DNA of 64,000 bases from JAOUGY01 sp963785075 (GTDB lineage Bacteria > Actinomycetota > Acidimicrobiia > Spongiisociales > ZC4RG35), in assembly GCA_963785075.1 (NCBI GenBank), contig CAWATW010000006.1:186001-250000 (forward strand), written 5' to 3'. This document shows positions 9,062 through 16,736 of this stretch, piece after piece. The position numbers and the translations under genes are program-made. Each line of letters starts with the position of its first letter. Within the stretch, counting starts at the first letter, position 1. Under the pieces are notes generated by a model that was given only the letters and a program-made list of their open reading frames with translations, made no database searches and was not told the origin of the DNA.

Positions 9062-9751
9062 TCATCTTCCGTCTCCAGGACTTGCATCGCGCACGTGTTG
9101 AACCTGGCCGGACCGCAGGGTGACCCGACCGTGGGCGGTGTCGACCTCGAGGCCACCGTCCAGGGCGATGCCAGTGGCCCGGCCGGAGCCCGACGGCTGC
9201 CACACGATGTCTCGCCCGATGGTGCGACACCGTTCGACGTACTCGTCCCTGGGCCATTCGTCGGAACCCGACTCGAACACCTGTATCAGCCCGTATGCCC
9301 AAACCCGAGCGAGCTCTTCGGCGGCGCTCGGACCCGGGTCGTTCTCGTGGATTGCGCCGATGCCCTCTGGCGGGCCCGGCCACCACAGGTTGAGACCCAC
9401 ACCGATCACGACCGGACCTGACCCGGAGGCCTCGACGAGAATCCCGCCGACCTTGAGCTCCGATCGCATCAGGTCGTTGGGCCACTTGAGCTCGCAGTCC
9501 ACCACCCGGGCGACCAACACCCCTGCCGCCAACGGGATCAGCGGCCAGCTCTCCTGCTCCCATGCCGGCCCCACGGCCAAGGACATCGCAAGCGCCCGGG
9601 GGGCGTTCTGCCACTGCGCGCCGCTGCGACCCCTCCCCATCTGCTGGCGGTCCGAGATCGCCAGCACCGGGTCGTCCTGGAACGAGTCGCGCGCCACATC
9701 CTGGGTCGACGTCGCGGCCTCGAGGCGAATGACCGAATAGGGTGTGGCCAT
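9062..9751 (-). CDS. birA: Biotin--[acetyl-CoA-carboxylase] ligase
   Basis: 229 aa. Activates biotin with ATP and attaches it to the biotin carboxyl carrier lysine. Contains the ligase motifs STQD near the start, GRGRSGAQW (biotinyl-AMP loop) and LKWPNDLM. There is no N-terminal winged-helix repressor domain, so it is a class I, non-regulatory BirA. Divergent from the carboxylase beta gene, with 27 bp between the starts, and the alpha subunit with its biotin domain is encoded downstream; BirA therefore sits beside its substrate. Start ATG at 9751. Confidence 0.93.
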   Translation of the reverse strand: MATPYSVIRLEAATSTQDVARDSFQDDPVLAISDRQQMGRGRSGAQWQNAPRALAMSLAVGPAWEQESWPLIPLAAGVLVARVVDCELKWPNDLMRSELKVGGILVEASGSGPVVIGVGLNLWWPGPPEGIGAIHENDPGPSAAEELARVWAYGLIQVFESGSDEWPRDEYVERCRTIGRDIVWQPSGSGRATGIALDGGLEVDTAHGRVTLRSGQVQHVRDASPGDGR

Positions 9752-9778
9752 ACCGGGCCAGATCGTAGGAGGAGTTCG

Positions 9779-11329
9779 GTGGGTACAGAAGCTCGTATCG
9801 AGCAGTTGAGGGCGTTGCGCGACGAGGCGCTCCATGCGGGCAGCGAACGAGCGGTCGCTCGCCAGCACGAACAAGGCAAGTTGACCGCCCGCGAACGCAT
9901 CGATCTCCTTCTCGACAAGGGATCGTTCCAAGAAGTCGACATGATGGTTCGACATCAGGCGCGCGGCTTTGGGATCGAAGACAAACGGCCCCCTGGCGAC
10001 GCCGTCGTCACAGGCTGGGGAACGGTCGACGGACGCACCATCTTCGTGTTCGCCGAAGACTTCACCGTCTTCGGAGGAAGCCTCGGTGTGGCGGTCGCCG
10101 ACAAGATCTGCAAGATCCTGGACATGGCGATGGACATGGGGGCTCCCGTCGTCGGACTCAAGGACTCCGGCGGCGCCCGGATCCAGGAGGGCGTTGCTGC
10201 ACTCGACGGCTACGGGCGGATCTTCGAACGCAACGTTCGGGCCTCGGGAGTCGTCCCTCAGATCTCGGTGATCATGGGGCCATGTGCCGGCGGCGCCGTG
10301 TACTCCCCCGCGATCACGGATTTCATCTTCCAGGTCGATGGGACATCCCACATGTTCATAACCGGCCCGGACGTCATCAAGACTGTGACCGGCGAGGATG
10401 TGACCTTCGAGGAGCTGGGAGGCGCCTTCACCCACGCTTCGAAGTCCGGCGTCACCCATGTCGTGGCACCCGACGGTGAATCGGCACTCGAGACCGTTCG
10501 GTACCTGCTCTCGTTCGTGCCGCAGAACAACATGGAGATGCCGCCGTACTTTCCACCCGCCGACAGCCGCGATCGGATGGACGACCGGCTCGACAGCATC
10601 ATCCCCGACTCTGCCAATCAGCCGTACGACATGGTGGAACTCGTGTCGACGGTGCTCGACGACGGCGAGTTCTTCCAGGTGCACGAGCACTTCGCAAAGA
10701 ACATCATGTGTGGGTTCGGACGACTCGATGGACACGCAGTGGGTGTGGTTGCCAACCAGCCTGCCGTGTTGGCGGGGACGCTCGACATCGAAGCGTCCGA
10801 GAAAGCGGCACGCTTCGTCAGGTTCTGCGACGCCTTCAACATCCCGATCGTGACGTTCGTCGACGTCCCTGGGTTTCTTCCCGGAGTGGCGCAGGAGCAC
10901 AACGGGATCATCCGGCACGGGGCGAAGCTCCTGTACGCCTATTGCGAGGCGACCGTGCCACGCGTCACCGTCATCACCCGGAAGTCCTATGGCGGGGCGT
11001 ACCTCGTGATGAATGCCCGGGGAATCCGCGCCGATCTGGTCTACGCCTGGCCGAGCGCCGAGATCGCCGTGATGGGCGCTCAGGGGGCGGTCAACGTCGT
11101 GTTCAGACGGGAGATCGCAGAGTCCGAGGATGTCGAGGCCCGCAGGAGCCAACTCATCCACAACTACGAGGAGCAGTTCAACAACCCCTACCGCGCTGCG
11201 GAACTCGGACTTGTCGACGAGGTGATCGAGCCCAGGGAGACGCGCTCCAAGCTGATCAGGGGTCTCGACATGCTCCGGACCAAGCGCGAGGTGCTGCCAC
11301 CGCGCAAGCACGGGAACATCCCGCTGTGA
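9779..11329 (+). CDS. Acyl-CoA (probably propionyl-CoA) carboxylase beta subunit
   Basis: 516 aa carboxyltransferase of the AccD5/PccB type. Moves CO2 from carboxybiotin to an acyl-CoA. Features: the N-terminal crotonase half with KDSGGARIQEGVAALDGYG and MGPCAGGAVYSPA (oxyanion glycines), and the C-terminal half with PGFLPGVAQEHNGIIRHGAK and AEIAVMGAQGAVNVVFRRE. GTG start at 9779 behind an excellent TAGGAGGAG ribosome site (9766-9774). Propionyl-CoA is favoured because methylmalonyl-CoA mutase is encoded 4 kb away; acetyl-CoA cannot be excluded. 64 bp before the alpha-subunit gene. Confidence 0.92.
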   Translation: MGTEARIEQLRALRDEALHAGSERAVARQHEQGKLTARERIDLLLDKGSFQEVDMMVRHQARGFGIEDKRPPGDAVVTGWGTVDGRTIFVFAEDFTVFGGSLGVAVADKICKILDMAMDMGAPVVGLKDSGGARIQEGVAALDGYGRIFERNVRASGVVPQISVIMGPCAGGAVYSPAITDFIFQVDGTSHMFITGPDVIKTVTGEDVTFEELGGAFTHASKSGVTHVVAPDGESALETVRYLLSFVPQNNMEMPPYFPPADSRDRMDDRLDSIIPDSANQPYDMVELVSTVLDDGEFFQVHEHFAKNIMCGFGRLDGHAVGVVANQPAVLAGTLDIEASEKAARFVRFCDAFNIPIVTFVDVPGFLPGVAQEHNGIIRHGAKLLYAYCEATVPRVTVITRKSYGGAYLVMNARGIRADLVYAWPSAEIAVMGAQGAVNVVFRREIAESEDVEARRSQLIHNYEEQFNNPYRAAELGLVDEVIEPRETRSKLIRGLDMLRTKREVLPPRKHGNIPL

Positions 11330-11354
11330 CCGAACGGGCGCGCGCCTCAGGCTT

Positions 11355-11396
11355 TAGGATCCTCCCGATGCTCCGACCGTCGACTCAGTCCTGATG
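11355..11396 (+). promoter_or_regulatory. Putative leaderless 8-codon leader ORF coupled to the carboxylase alpha gene
   Basis: TAGGAT (11355-11360) looks like an actinobacterial -10 box. Seven bases later an ATG at 11368 opens an 8-codon frame (MLRPSTQS) whose TGA (11392-11394) shares its A with the ATG of the carboxylase alpha gene (11394). No Shine-Dalgarno precedes 11394. Read together this looks like a leaderless mini-ORF that delivers ribosomes to the alpha gene by TGATG coupling. The peptide has no run of a single amino acid that would mark classical attenuation. Confidence 0.45.
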
Positions 11397-13139
11397 TTCG
11401 AGTCACTCCTGGTCGCCAACCGCGGCGAGATCGCTGTGCGCGTCATCCGTTCCGCCAAGGAGATGGGTCTGAGGACCGTCGCCATCTACTCGGAGCTCGA
11501 TCGTGATGCTCTCCACGTCGAACTGGCCGACGAAGCGTGGAATGTCGGAGGCGCCGCCCCCGCCGACTCGTATCTCAACATGAACCGGGTGTTGTCGGTG
11601 GCCGGAGAGGCCCGAGCTGCCGCGATCCATCCCGGATATGGCTTCTTGTCCGAGAACGCCACGTTCGCCGAGCGGGTGATGGACGCCGGAATCACATGGG
11701 TCGGGCCGCCGCCATCGGCCATCCGGGTGATGGGCGACAAGATCTCCTCACGCAAGGCGGCGCTGGCTGCAGGGGCGCCAACGGTTCCGGGCACCGTGGA
11801 GCCACTGACCGATCTCGACGAGATACGGAAACTCGGGGAAGGGTTCGGGTATCCGATCGCGATCAAGGCGGCCCACGGAGGCGGCGGCAAGGGGCTCCGC
11901 GTCGTGTGGTCCCCCGACGAGGTCTCCGACGCCTACGACGGTGCGCGGCGCGAAGCCGAAGCCTATTTCGGCAACCCCGAGGTCTACGTCGAGAAGTACA
12001 TCGACAGGCCGAAGCACGTCGAGGCCCAGGTGCTGCTGGACTCGCACGGCGGGGAGTTGTTCCTGGGAGAGCGCGATTGCTCGGTCCAGCGCCGGCACCA
12101 GAAGCTCATCGAGGAGACACCGTCCCCGGCGATGACGCCCGCGATCAGAGAACGCTTCGGCGAGGCGGCGCTGGCGGTGGCCCGATCGTGCGGTTACGTG
12201 AATGCGGGCACCGTCGAGTTCCTCCTCGATCAGAACGGGGACTTCTTCTTCCTCGAGATGAACACACGACTGCAGGTCGAGCACACGGTCACCGAAATGG
12301 TGACCGGCATCGACCTCGTTCGGGAACAGTTGCGCATCGCCGACGGAGAGAAGCTCACCACCACAGTGGTGGAACCTCGGGGACACGCCATCGAGTTGCG
12401 CATCAACGCCGAGGACCCGGGACGCAACTTCATTCCTTCCCCTGGACGCATCTCGGAATACCGCGAACCCATGGGCTTCGGCGTCCGGGTCGACGGGTGG
12501 GTCGGACCGAAGACCACCGTGAGCCCGTTCTATGACAACCTCATGGCGAAGCTGGTCGTGTGGGGCCGCGATCGCAACGAAGCCATCCAGCGGGCACAGC
12601 GGGCACTCGACGAGTACGTCATCCACGGGGTGGCGACCACGATCCCGGCCCATCAGGTCGTCCTCGCACATCCCGACTTCGTGGCCGGGCTCCACCACAC
12701 CAAATGGGTCGAGAACGATGTGGACCTGACCGCCCACGATCCGGTGCCCATCGAAACCCTTCCCGAAGACGAAGCGGTGACACGCCGCGACTTGACCGTG
12801 GAAGTCGGTGGACGCAGGTTCGAGGTGGCGTTCTGGGCACCGGTGGCGGGGACGCCGGGAACCGGACCGGCCGGAACCCGGCGCAAGCCGCCGAAGCTCG
12901 CCAAGACCAGCGGCTCCGACCACTCGGACGGGATCATCACCGCCCCCATGCAGGGCACGATCGTCAAGGTCCCGGTGAATGCCGGAGAACACATTTCCAC
13001 AGGCCAAACCATCTGCGTGCTCGAGGCAATGAAGATGGAGAACGAGGTCAAAGCCCCCGCCGCCGGTGAGCTCGTCGACCTCCGGGTCGAACCAGGAGAC
13101 ACCGTCGCCCCCGGCGACGTCATCGCCATCGTCAAGTGA
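11394..13139 (+). CDS. Acyl-CoA carboxylase alpha subunit (biotin carboxylase plus biotin carrier)
   Basis: 581 aa AccA3/PccA-type subunit. Biotin carboxylase domain (about 1-445) with the ANRGEIAVRVIRSAKEMG start, the ATP-grasp glycine loop KAAHGGGGKGLRVV and the EMNTRLQVEHTVTE motif. After a linker, a C-terminal biotin carboxyl carrier domain ends the protein, with the biotinylated Lys in EAMKMENEV. Pairs with the beta gene upstream and is biotinylated by BirA. The start overlaps a short leader ORF (TGATG). Confidence 0.94.
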   Translation: MFESLLVANRGEIAVRVIRSAKEMGLRTVAIYSELDRDALHVELADEAWNVGGAAPADSYLNMNRVLSVAGEARAAAIHPGYGFLSENATFAERVMDAGITWVGPPPSAIRVMGDKISSRKAALAAGAPTVPGTVEPLTDLDEIRKLGEGFGYPIAIKAAHGGGGKGLRVVWSPDEVSDAYDGARREAEAYFGNPEVYVEKYIDRPKHVEAQVLLDSHGGELFLGERDCSVQRRHQKLIEETPSPAMTPAIRERFGEAALAVARSCGYVNAGTVEFLLDQNGDFFFLEMNTRLQVEHTVTEMVTGIDLVREQLRIADGEKLTTTVVEPRGHAIELRINAEDPGRNFIPSPGRISEYREPMGFGVRVDGWVGPKTTVSPFYDNLMAKLVVWGRDRNEAIQRAQRALDEYVIHGVATTIPAHQVVLAHPDFVAGLHHTKWVENDVDLTAHDPVPIETLPEDEAVTRRDLTVEVGGRRFEVAFWAPVAGTPGTGPAGTRRKPPKLAKTSGSDHSDGIITAPMQGTIVKVPVNAGEHISTGQTICVLEAMKMENEVKAPAAGELVDLRVEPGDTVAPGDVIAIVK

Positions 13140-13154
13140 GCTCCCGCTCGGGGG

Positions 13155-13380
13155 TACTCGGTCGTGGGCTGGCGCCCACTCCCTGTATTCGGGCCGTCGC
13201 TTCGCTCCGTCCGGCTCGACCGAGTCCGTGACAGCCTTCTGGTCCAGGGAACCGAAGGCGACCGAATACAGGGCAGCGTCAGCTGCCCGTGTACAGCCGG
13301 GGAGCGAAGCGAGCCGGCGTTACAGGGAGGCGGCCTCAGGCCGCCGACCGAGTACGTGATCCGGCCATAGCCGGATCACC
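13155..13380. repeat. Modular hairpin array, copy A (inverted partner at 14777-15075)
   Basis: A row of perfect or near-perfect stem-loops joined by short linkers containing CTGTA in the first part and TACAG in the second. Stems seen: GTGGGC/GCCCAC (13164-13179), GGGCAGC/GCTGCCC (13271-13288), CCGG..CCGG with GCGAAGC (13297-13317), GGCGGCC/GGCCGCC (13329-13345) and TGATCCGGC/GCCGGATCA (13358-13379). The sequence is a near-identical inverted copy of 14777-15075 but lacks at least two of its modules. Starts just after the carboxylase alpha stop and ends 6 bp before the lpdA stop. No credible gene; the open frame through it is a by-product. Confidence 0.85.
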
Positions 13381-13385
13381 AGCGA

Positions 13386-14753
13386 TCACTCGGCGGCGTC
13401 GGTGATGCTCTCGCTGAGGCTTGGGTGGACCATGAGGGTCTCGACGAGGACGCCGACCGTTACTCTCGCCTGTACGGCCAGGGCGATGATCCCGATCAAT
13501 TCGGATGCCCGGTGGCCGACGATGGTTCCGCCGAGGACCACGCCTGTTGCGGGGTCGGAGATGACTTTGACGAATCCGCGCGTGTAGCCCTGTAGGACCG
13601 ATCGGGCGTTGGAGGCGAACGGCACCTTGATGGTGCGGACCTTCCGTCCCTCCTGGGCTGCTTGAACCTCTTCGAGGCCGACCGATGCGATCTCCGGCTG
13701 CGTGAAGACCGCCTGCGTGACCTTCTGGTAGTCGATGGGCACCACCGGCATCCCCATCGCATGCCGTGCGATCTTTCGTCCCTGCATCGAGGCAACCGAG
13801 GAGAGTGGCATCTGACCCGTGCAGTCGCCGGCCGCATACACATGTTCGACCGATGTGCGCTGAAAGGCGTCGACGGGAATGTACCCGCCATCTACGTGGA
13901 TTCCGGCTTCGTCGAGACCGATGCCTGTGGTCAGCGGGATCGACCCGATGGCGAGAAGCACATGGCTGCCTTCCACCTTTCGCCCGTCGTCGCAGTGGAC
14001 CACCACTCCGTCGTCCAGCCGATCGATCCCGGTGGCCCGGGCCCCGATCACCAGTTTCACGCCACGGTCGATGAAGTCCTCCTCCAGCACCGACGCCACC
14101 TCGGCATCCCTGTGCGGGAGGATCTGCTGGCGGCTCACAACGATCGTCACCTTCGACCCCAGCGCTTCGAAGATGTGGACGAACTCGACGCCGGTCACAC
14201 CAGACCCGACGACGACCAGATGCTCGGGAATGGTCGGAAGGTCGTATGCGTCCCGAGTCGTCAACACGCGCTCACCGTCGATCGTGGCCCAGTCGGGAAC
14301 CCGCGGAGCCGATCCTGTCGACACCAGCGCCAGATCGAAGTCACGGGCAACATCGCCTTCGTCCGTGTTGACGACCGCCCTGTTTGGACCGGTGAAGCTG
14401 CCGTGCCCGCGCAGTATCTCGACGTCCTGTGAGTCGAGCAGTTGCACCCATCCCTTGGTGATGTCCTGGGAGATGGTCTGAATTCTCTCGGCGAGCTCCG
14501 CCGGATTGATTCGCCCCGGATCGGTGATGAGACCCAACTTGGCGGCGTTGCGTATCGAATCGGCTCGAATCGCTGTGGCCGCCATCGTCTTCGACGGAAT
14601 GCAGTCCCACAGGTGCGCCGCACCCCCGATGATCGACTTCTCCACCAGCGTGACCGATGCTCCCAAGGTGGCGGCCGTGGTGGCAGCCGCCACGCCGGCC
14701 GGACCACCGCCCAGGATCAGAAATCTCTTGCCTTGTTGCGTCTGAATCGGCAC
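13386..14753 (-). CDS. LpdA-like NAD(P)H:quinone reductase (flavoprotein disulfide reductase family)
   Basis: 455 aa. Two Rossmann folds (FLILGGGPAGVAAATTAATL at the N-terminus; LVVVGSGVTGVEF mid-protein) and the FAD motif VYAAGDCTG. The usual disulfide GGxCxNxGCIPSK is replaced by GGAAHLWDCIPSK, so the first redox Cys is missing, as in mycobacterial LpdA (Rv3303c), which reduces quinones rather than lipoamide. The C-terminal catalytic region is HPSLSESI. Start is GTG at 14753, 7 nt after TACGCT (14761-14766, minus strand): leaderless. Longer frames run only into the hairpin array. The gene with its -10 box is framed tightly by the two inverted arrays. Confidence 0.83.
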   Translation of the reverse strand: MPIQTQQGKRFLILGGGPAGVAAATTAATLGASVTLVEKSIIGGAAHLWDCIPSKTMAATAIRADSIRNAAKLGLITDPGRINPAELAERIQTISQDITKGWVQLLDSQDVEILRGHGSFTGPNRAVVNTDEGDVARDFDLALVSTGSAPRVPDWATIDGERVLTTRDAYDLPTIPEHLVVVGSGVTGVEFVHIFEALGSKVTIVVSRQQILPHRDAEVASVLEEDFIDRGVKLVIGARATGIDRLDDGVVVHCDDGRKVEGSHVLLAIGSIPLTTGIGLDEAGIHVDGGYIPVDAFQRTSVEHVYAAGDCTGQMPLSSVASMQGRKIARHAMGMPVVPIDYQKVTQAVFTQPEIASVGLEEVQAAQEGRKVRTIKVPFASNARSVLQGYTRGFVKVISDPATGVVLGGTIVGHRASELIGIIALAVQARVTVGVLVETLMVHPSLSESITDAAE

Positions 14754-14776
14754 GTCCCGGAGCGTAGCCCCCGAGA

Positions 14777-15075
14777 GTGATCCGGCCATGGCCGGATCAC
14801 GTATTCGGTCGGCGGCCTGAGGCCGCCTCCCTGTATGCGCCGGCTCGCTTCGCTCCCCGGCTGTACACGGGCAGCTGACGCTGCCCTGTATTGGGTCGCC
14901 TTCGGCTCCCTGGACCAGACGGCTGTCGAGGGCTCGGTCGAGCCGAGCGGAGCGAGGCGCATACAGCACGCCTCAGGCGTGCGTCTACAGGGCCGGAGCG
15001 AAGCGAACGGCCCGACTACAGCGAGTGGGCGCCAGCCCACGAGCGAGTACAGGCGACGGGCCAAGCCCGTCGACC
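14777..15075. repeat. Modular hairpin array, copy B (fuller copy, inverted relative to copy A)
   Basis: This 299-bp stretch without a gene holds nine hairpin modules, for example GTGATCCGGC/GCCGGATCAC (14777-14800), GGCGGCC/GGCCGCC, GGGCAGC/GCTGCCC, a central GGCTC..GAGCC region, GCACGCC/GGCGTGC, GGCC..GGCC around GGAGCGAAGC, GTGGGC/GCCCAC and CGACGGGC/GCCCGTCG (15054-15072). Linkers on the plus strand are CTGTA in the first half and TACAG in the second, so polarity flips near the centre. It fills the whole gap between lpdA and the mutase stop, and the lpdA -35 region must fall inside or next to its first hairpin. Confidence 0.85.
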
Positions 15076-16635
15076 TCATGGACGGTGGAGGCCGAAGACG
15101 GATCGGAGGGCGTCGGAGACCTCGCCGACGGTGGCCCCCACCAGGAGTGCTTCTTTCATCACCGGGAGCAGGTTGGCGTCGGTGGCGGCCACCTCGGAGA
15201 TCGCGTTCAGAGCGGCCGACAATTCGGCGTCGTGGCGGCCCGCCTTCCACCGGCCGAGACGCTCGTGTTGGCCGCGCTCCAAGGCCGGATCGATCTGCAT
15301 GACCGGCACGGCGGCGGGTGAGCCCTCCGTGAAGCGATTCACACCAACGACCACCGACTCGCCCGAGTCCTGTCGGCGGGCTTCCACATATGCGGAATCC
15401 TCGATCTCACGTTGCATGAAACCGGCTTCGATGGCACGGACCGCACCGCCCATCTCCTCGACTCGATCGTAGAGCTCGGTGGCTTTGGCCTCCAGCTCGT
15501 CGGTGAGCGCCTCCATGAAGTAGGAACCGGCGAATGGATCGACGGTGTCGGTCAATCCCGATTCGAAGGCGAGGATCTGTTGGGTCCGTAGGGCAAGAGT
15601 CGCCGATTCCTGTGTGGGAAGCCCCAGCGCCTCGTCGAACGAGTTGGTGTGGAGGGACTGGGTGCCGCCCAACACGGCGGCCATCGCCTGCACGGTGGTC
15701 CGGACCACGTTGTTGAGCGGCTGTTGAGCCGTGAGCGTCGAGCCGGCCGTCTGCGTGTGGAACCGCATCGCCCAGGACTTGGGGCTTCGGGCGCCAACGC
15801 TCTCCTTCATGAGCCGGGCCCACATACGCCGCGCAGCCCGAAACTTGGCGATCTCCTCGAAGTAGTGGTTGTGGCAGTTCCAGAAGAATGAGAGTCGCGG
15901 TGCGAAGACGTCCACGTCCAGCCCGGCCTCGATGGCAGCCCTCACGTAGGCGATCCCATTGGCGATGGTGAAGGCGAGCTCCTGCGCGGCGGTGGCCCCT
16001 GCTTCCCGTATGTGATAGCCCGATATCGAGATCGTGTTCCAGTTGGGAATGCTGTCGGCGGCGTAGGCGAACAGGTCGGTGACCAACCGCATCGACGGCG
16101 CCGGGGGGTAGATGTACGTCCCGCGCGCCACGTATTCCTTCAAGATGTCGTTCTGGACGGTCCCCTTGATGACGTCCGCAGCTACGCCCTGCTCCTCGGC
16201 CACGAGTTGGTACAGCAACAGCAGGATCGGCGCCGTCGAGTTGATCGTCATCGAGGTCGACACCTCGCCGAGCGGGAGCCCGGCGAGCAGCCGTCGCATG
16301 TCGTCGAGCGAATCGATCGCCACGCCCACCTTGCCGACTTCTCCGGCCGCCAGCGGATGGTCTGAGTCCAGACCCATCTGCGTCGGAAGGTCGAACGCCA
16401 CCGACAGGCCCGTCTGGCCGGCGGCCAGCAACGATCGGAAGCGCTCGTTCGTCTCCTCGGCGGTGCCGAATCCGGCGTACTGGCGCATCGTCCACCGGCG
16501 GCCCCGATACATGCTCGGATACGGACCTCTCGTGAATGGATATGATCCTGGTGACCCGATTCGAGTCGGGTCGACGGGGTCGACGTACAGCTCGGCGATT
16601 TCGATCCCGGACGAGGTGCGCACGTTTCTCTCCAC
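15076..16635 (-). CDS. Methylmalonyl-CoA mutase, large (substrate-binding) subunit
   Basis: 519 aa. Interconverts (R)-methylmalonyl-CoA and succinyl-CoA with adenosylcobalamin. Contains TMRQYAGFGTAEE and GTVQNDILKEYVARGTYIYPP; aligned by eye to the Propionibacterium enzyme, the Tyr (RQY) and Arg (VAR) positions that read methylmalonyl-CoA are kept, arguing against isobutyryl- or hydroxyisobutyryl-CoA mutase. The B12-binding domain is absent, so a separate small subunit must be encoded elsewhere. GTG start at 16635 follows TAGGTT (16645-16650) by 9 nt: leaderless. Its stop abuts hairpin array B. Works with the nearby propionyl-CoA carboxylase. Confidence 0.9.
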   Translation of the reverse strand: MERNVRTSSGIEIAELYVDPVDPTRIGSPGSYPFTRGPYPSMYRGRRWTMRQYAGFGTAEETNERFRSLLAAGQTGLSVAFDLPTQMGLDSDHPLAAGEVGKVGVAIDSLDDMRRLLAGLPLGEVSTSMTINSTAPILLLLYQLVAEEQGVAADVIKGTVQNDILKEYVARGTYIYPPAPSMRLVTDLFAYAADSIPNWNTISISGYHIREAGATAAQELAFTIANGIAYVRAAIEAGLDVDVFAPRLSFFWNCHNHYFEEIAKFRAARRMWARLMKESVGARSPKSWAMRFHTQTAGSTLTAQQPLNNVVRTTVQAMAAVLGGTQSLHTNSFDEALGLPTQESATLALRTQQILAFESGLTDTVDPFAGSYFMEALTDELEAKATELYDRVEEMGGAVRAIEAGFMQREIEDSAYVEARRQDSGESVVVGVNRFTEGSPAAVPVMQIDPALERGQHERLGRWKAGRHDAELSAALNAISEVAATDANLLPVMKEALLVGATVGEVSDALRSVFGLHRP

Positions 16636-16736
16636 GATGGGGATAACCTAGTGCCGTGTCCTCTTGGACGAGGTCGGCAACTTTCTCCTCGTCACCGACG
16701 TTTCTTGTGCAACCCCCTCTCCCGATCGAATGAGTC

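Noticed and set aside
9752..11311. Minus-strand extension of birA across the carboxylase beta gene
   Set aside because: The biotin ligase domain starts at 9751; the extension is antisense to a highly conserved gene.
13164..13370. Small protein gene inside array A, similar to an extension of lpdA inside array B
   Set aside because: The similarity of the two translations comes from the DNA repeat itself; the frame follows hairpin sequence and has no ribosome site or promoter.
13386..14753. Dihydrolipoamide dehydrogenase
   Set aside because: The first redox-active Cys is missing (GGAAHLWDC), so the lipoamide reaction is unlikely; LpdA-like quinone reductase fits better.
13155..15075. CRISPR-like array
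   Set aside because: Units are self-complementary hairpins of differing sequence with short constant linkers; there are no identical direct repeats with uniform spacers and no cas genes.
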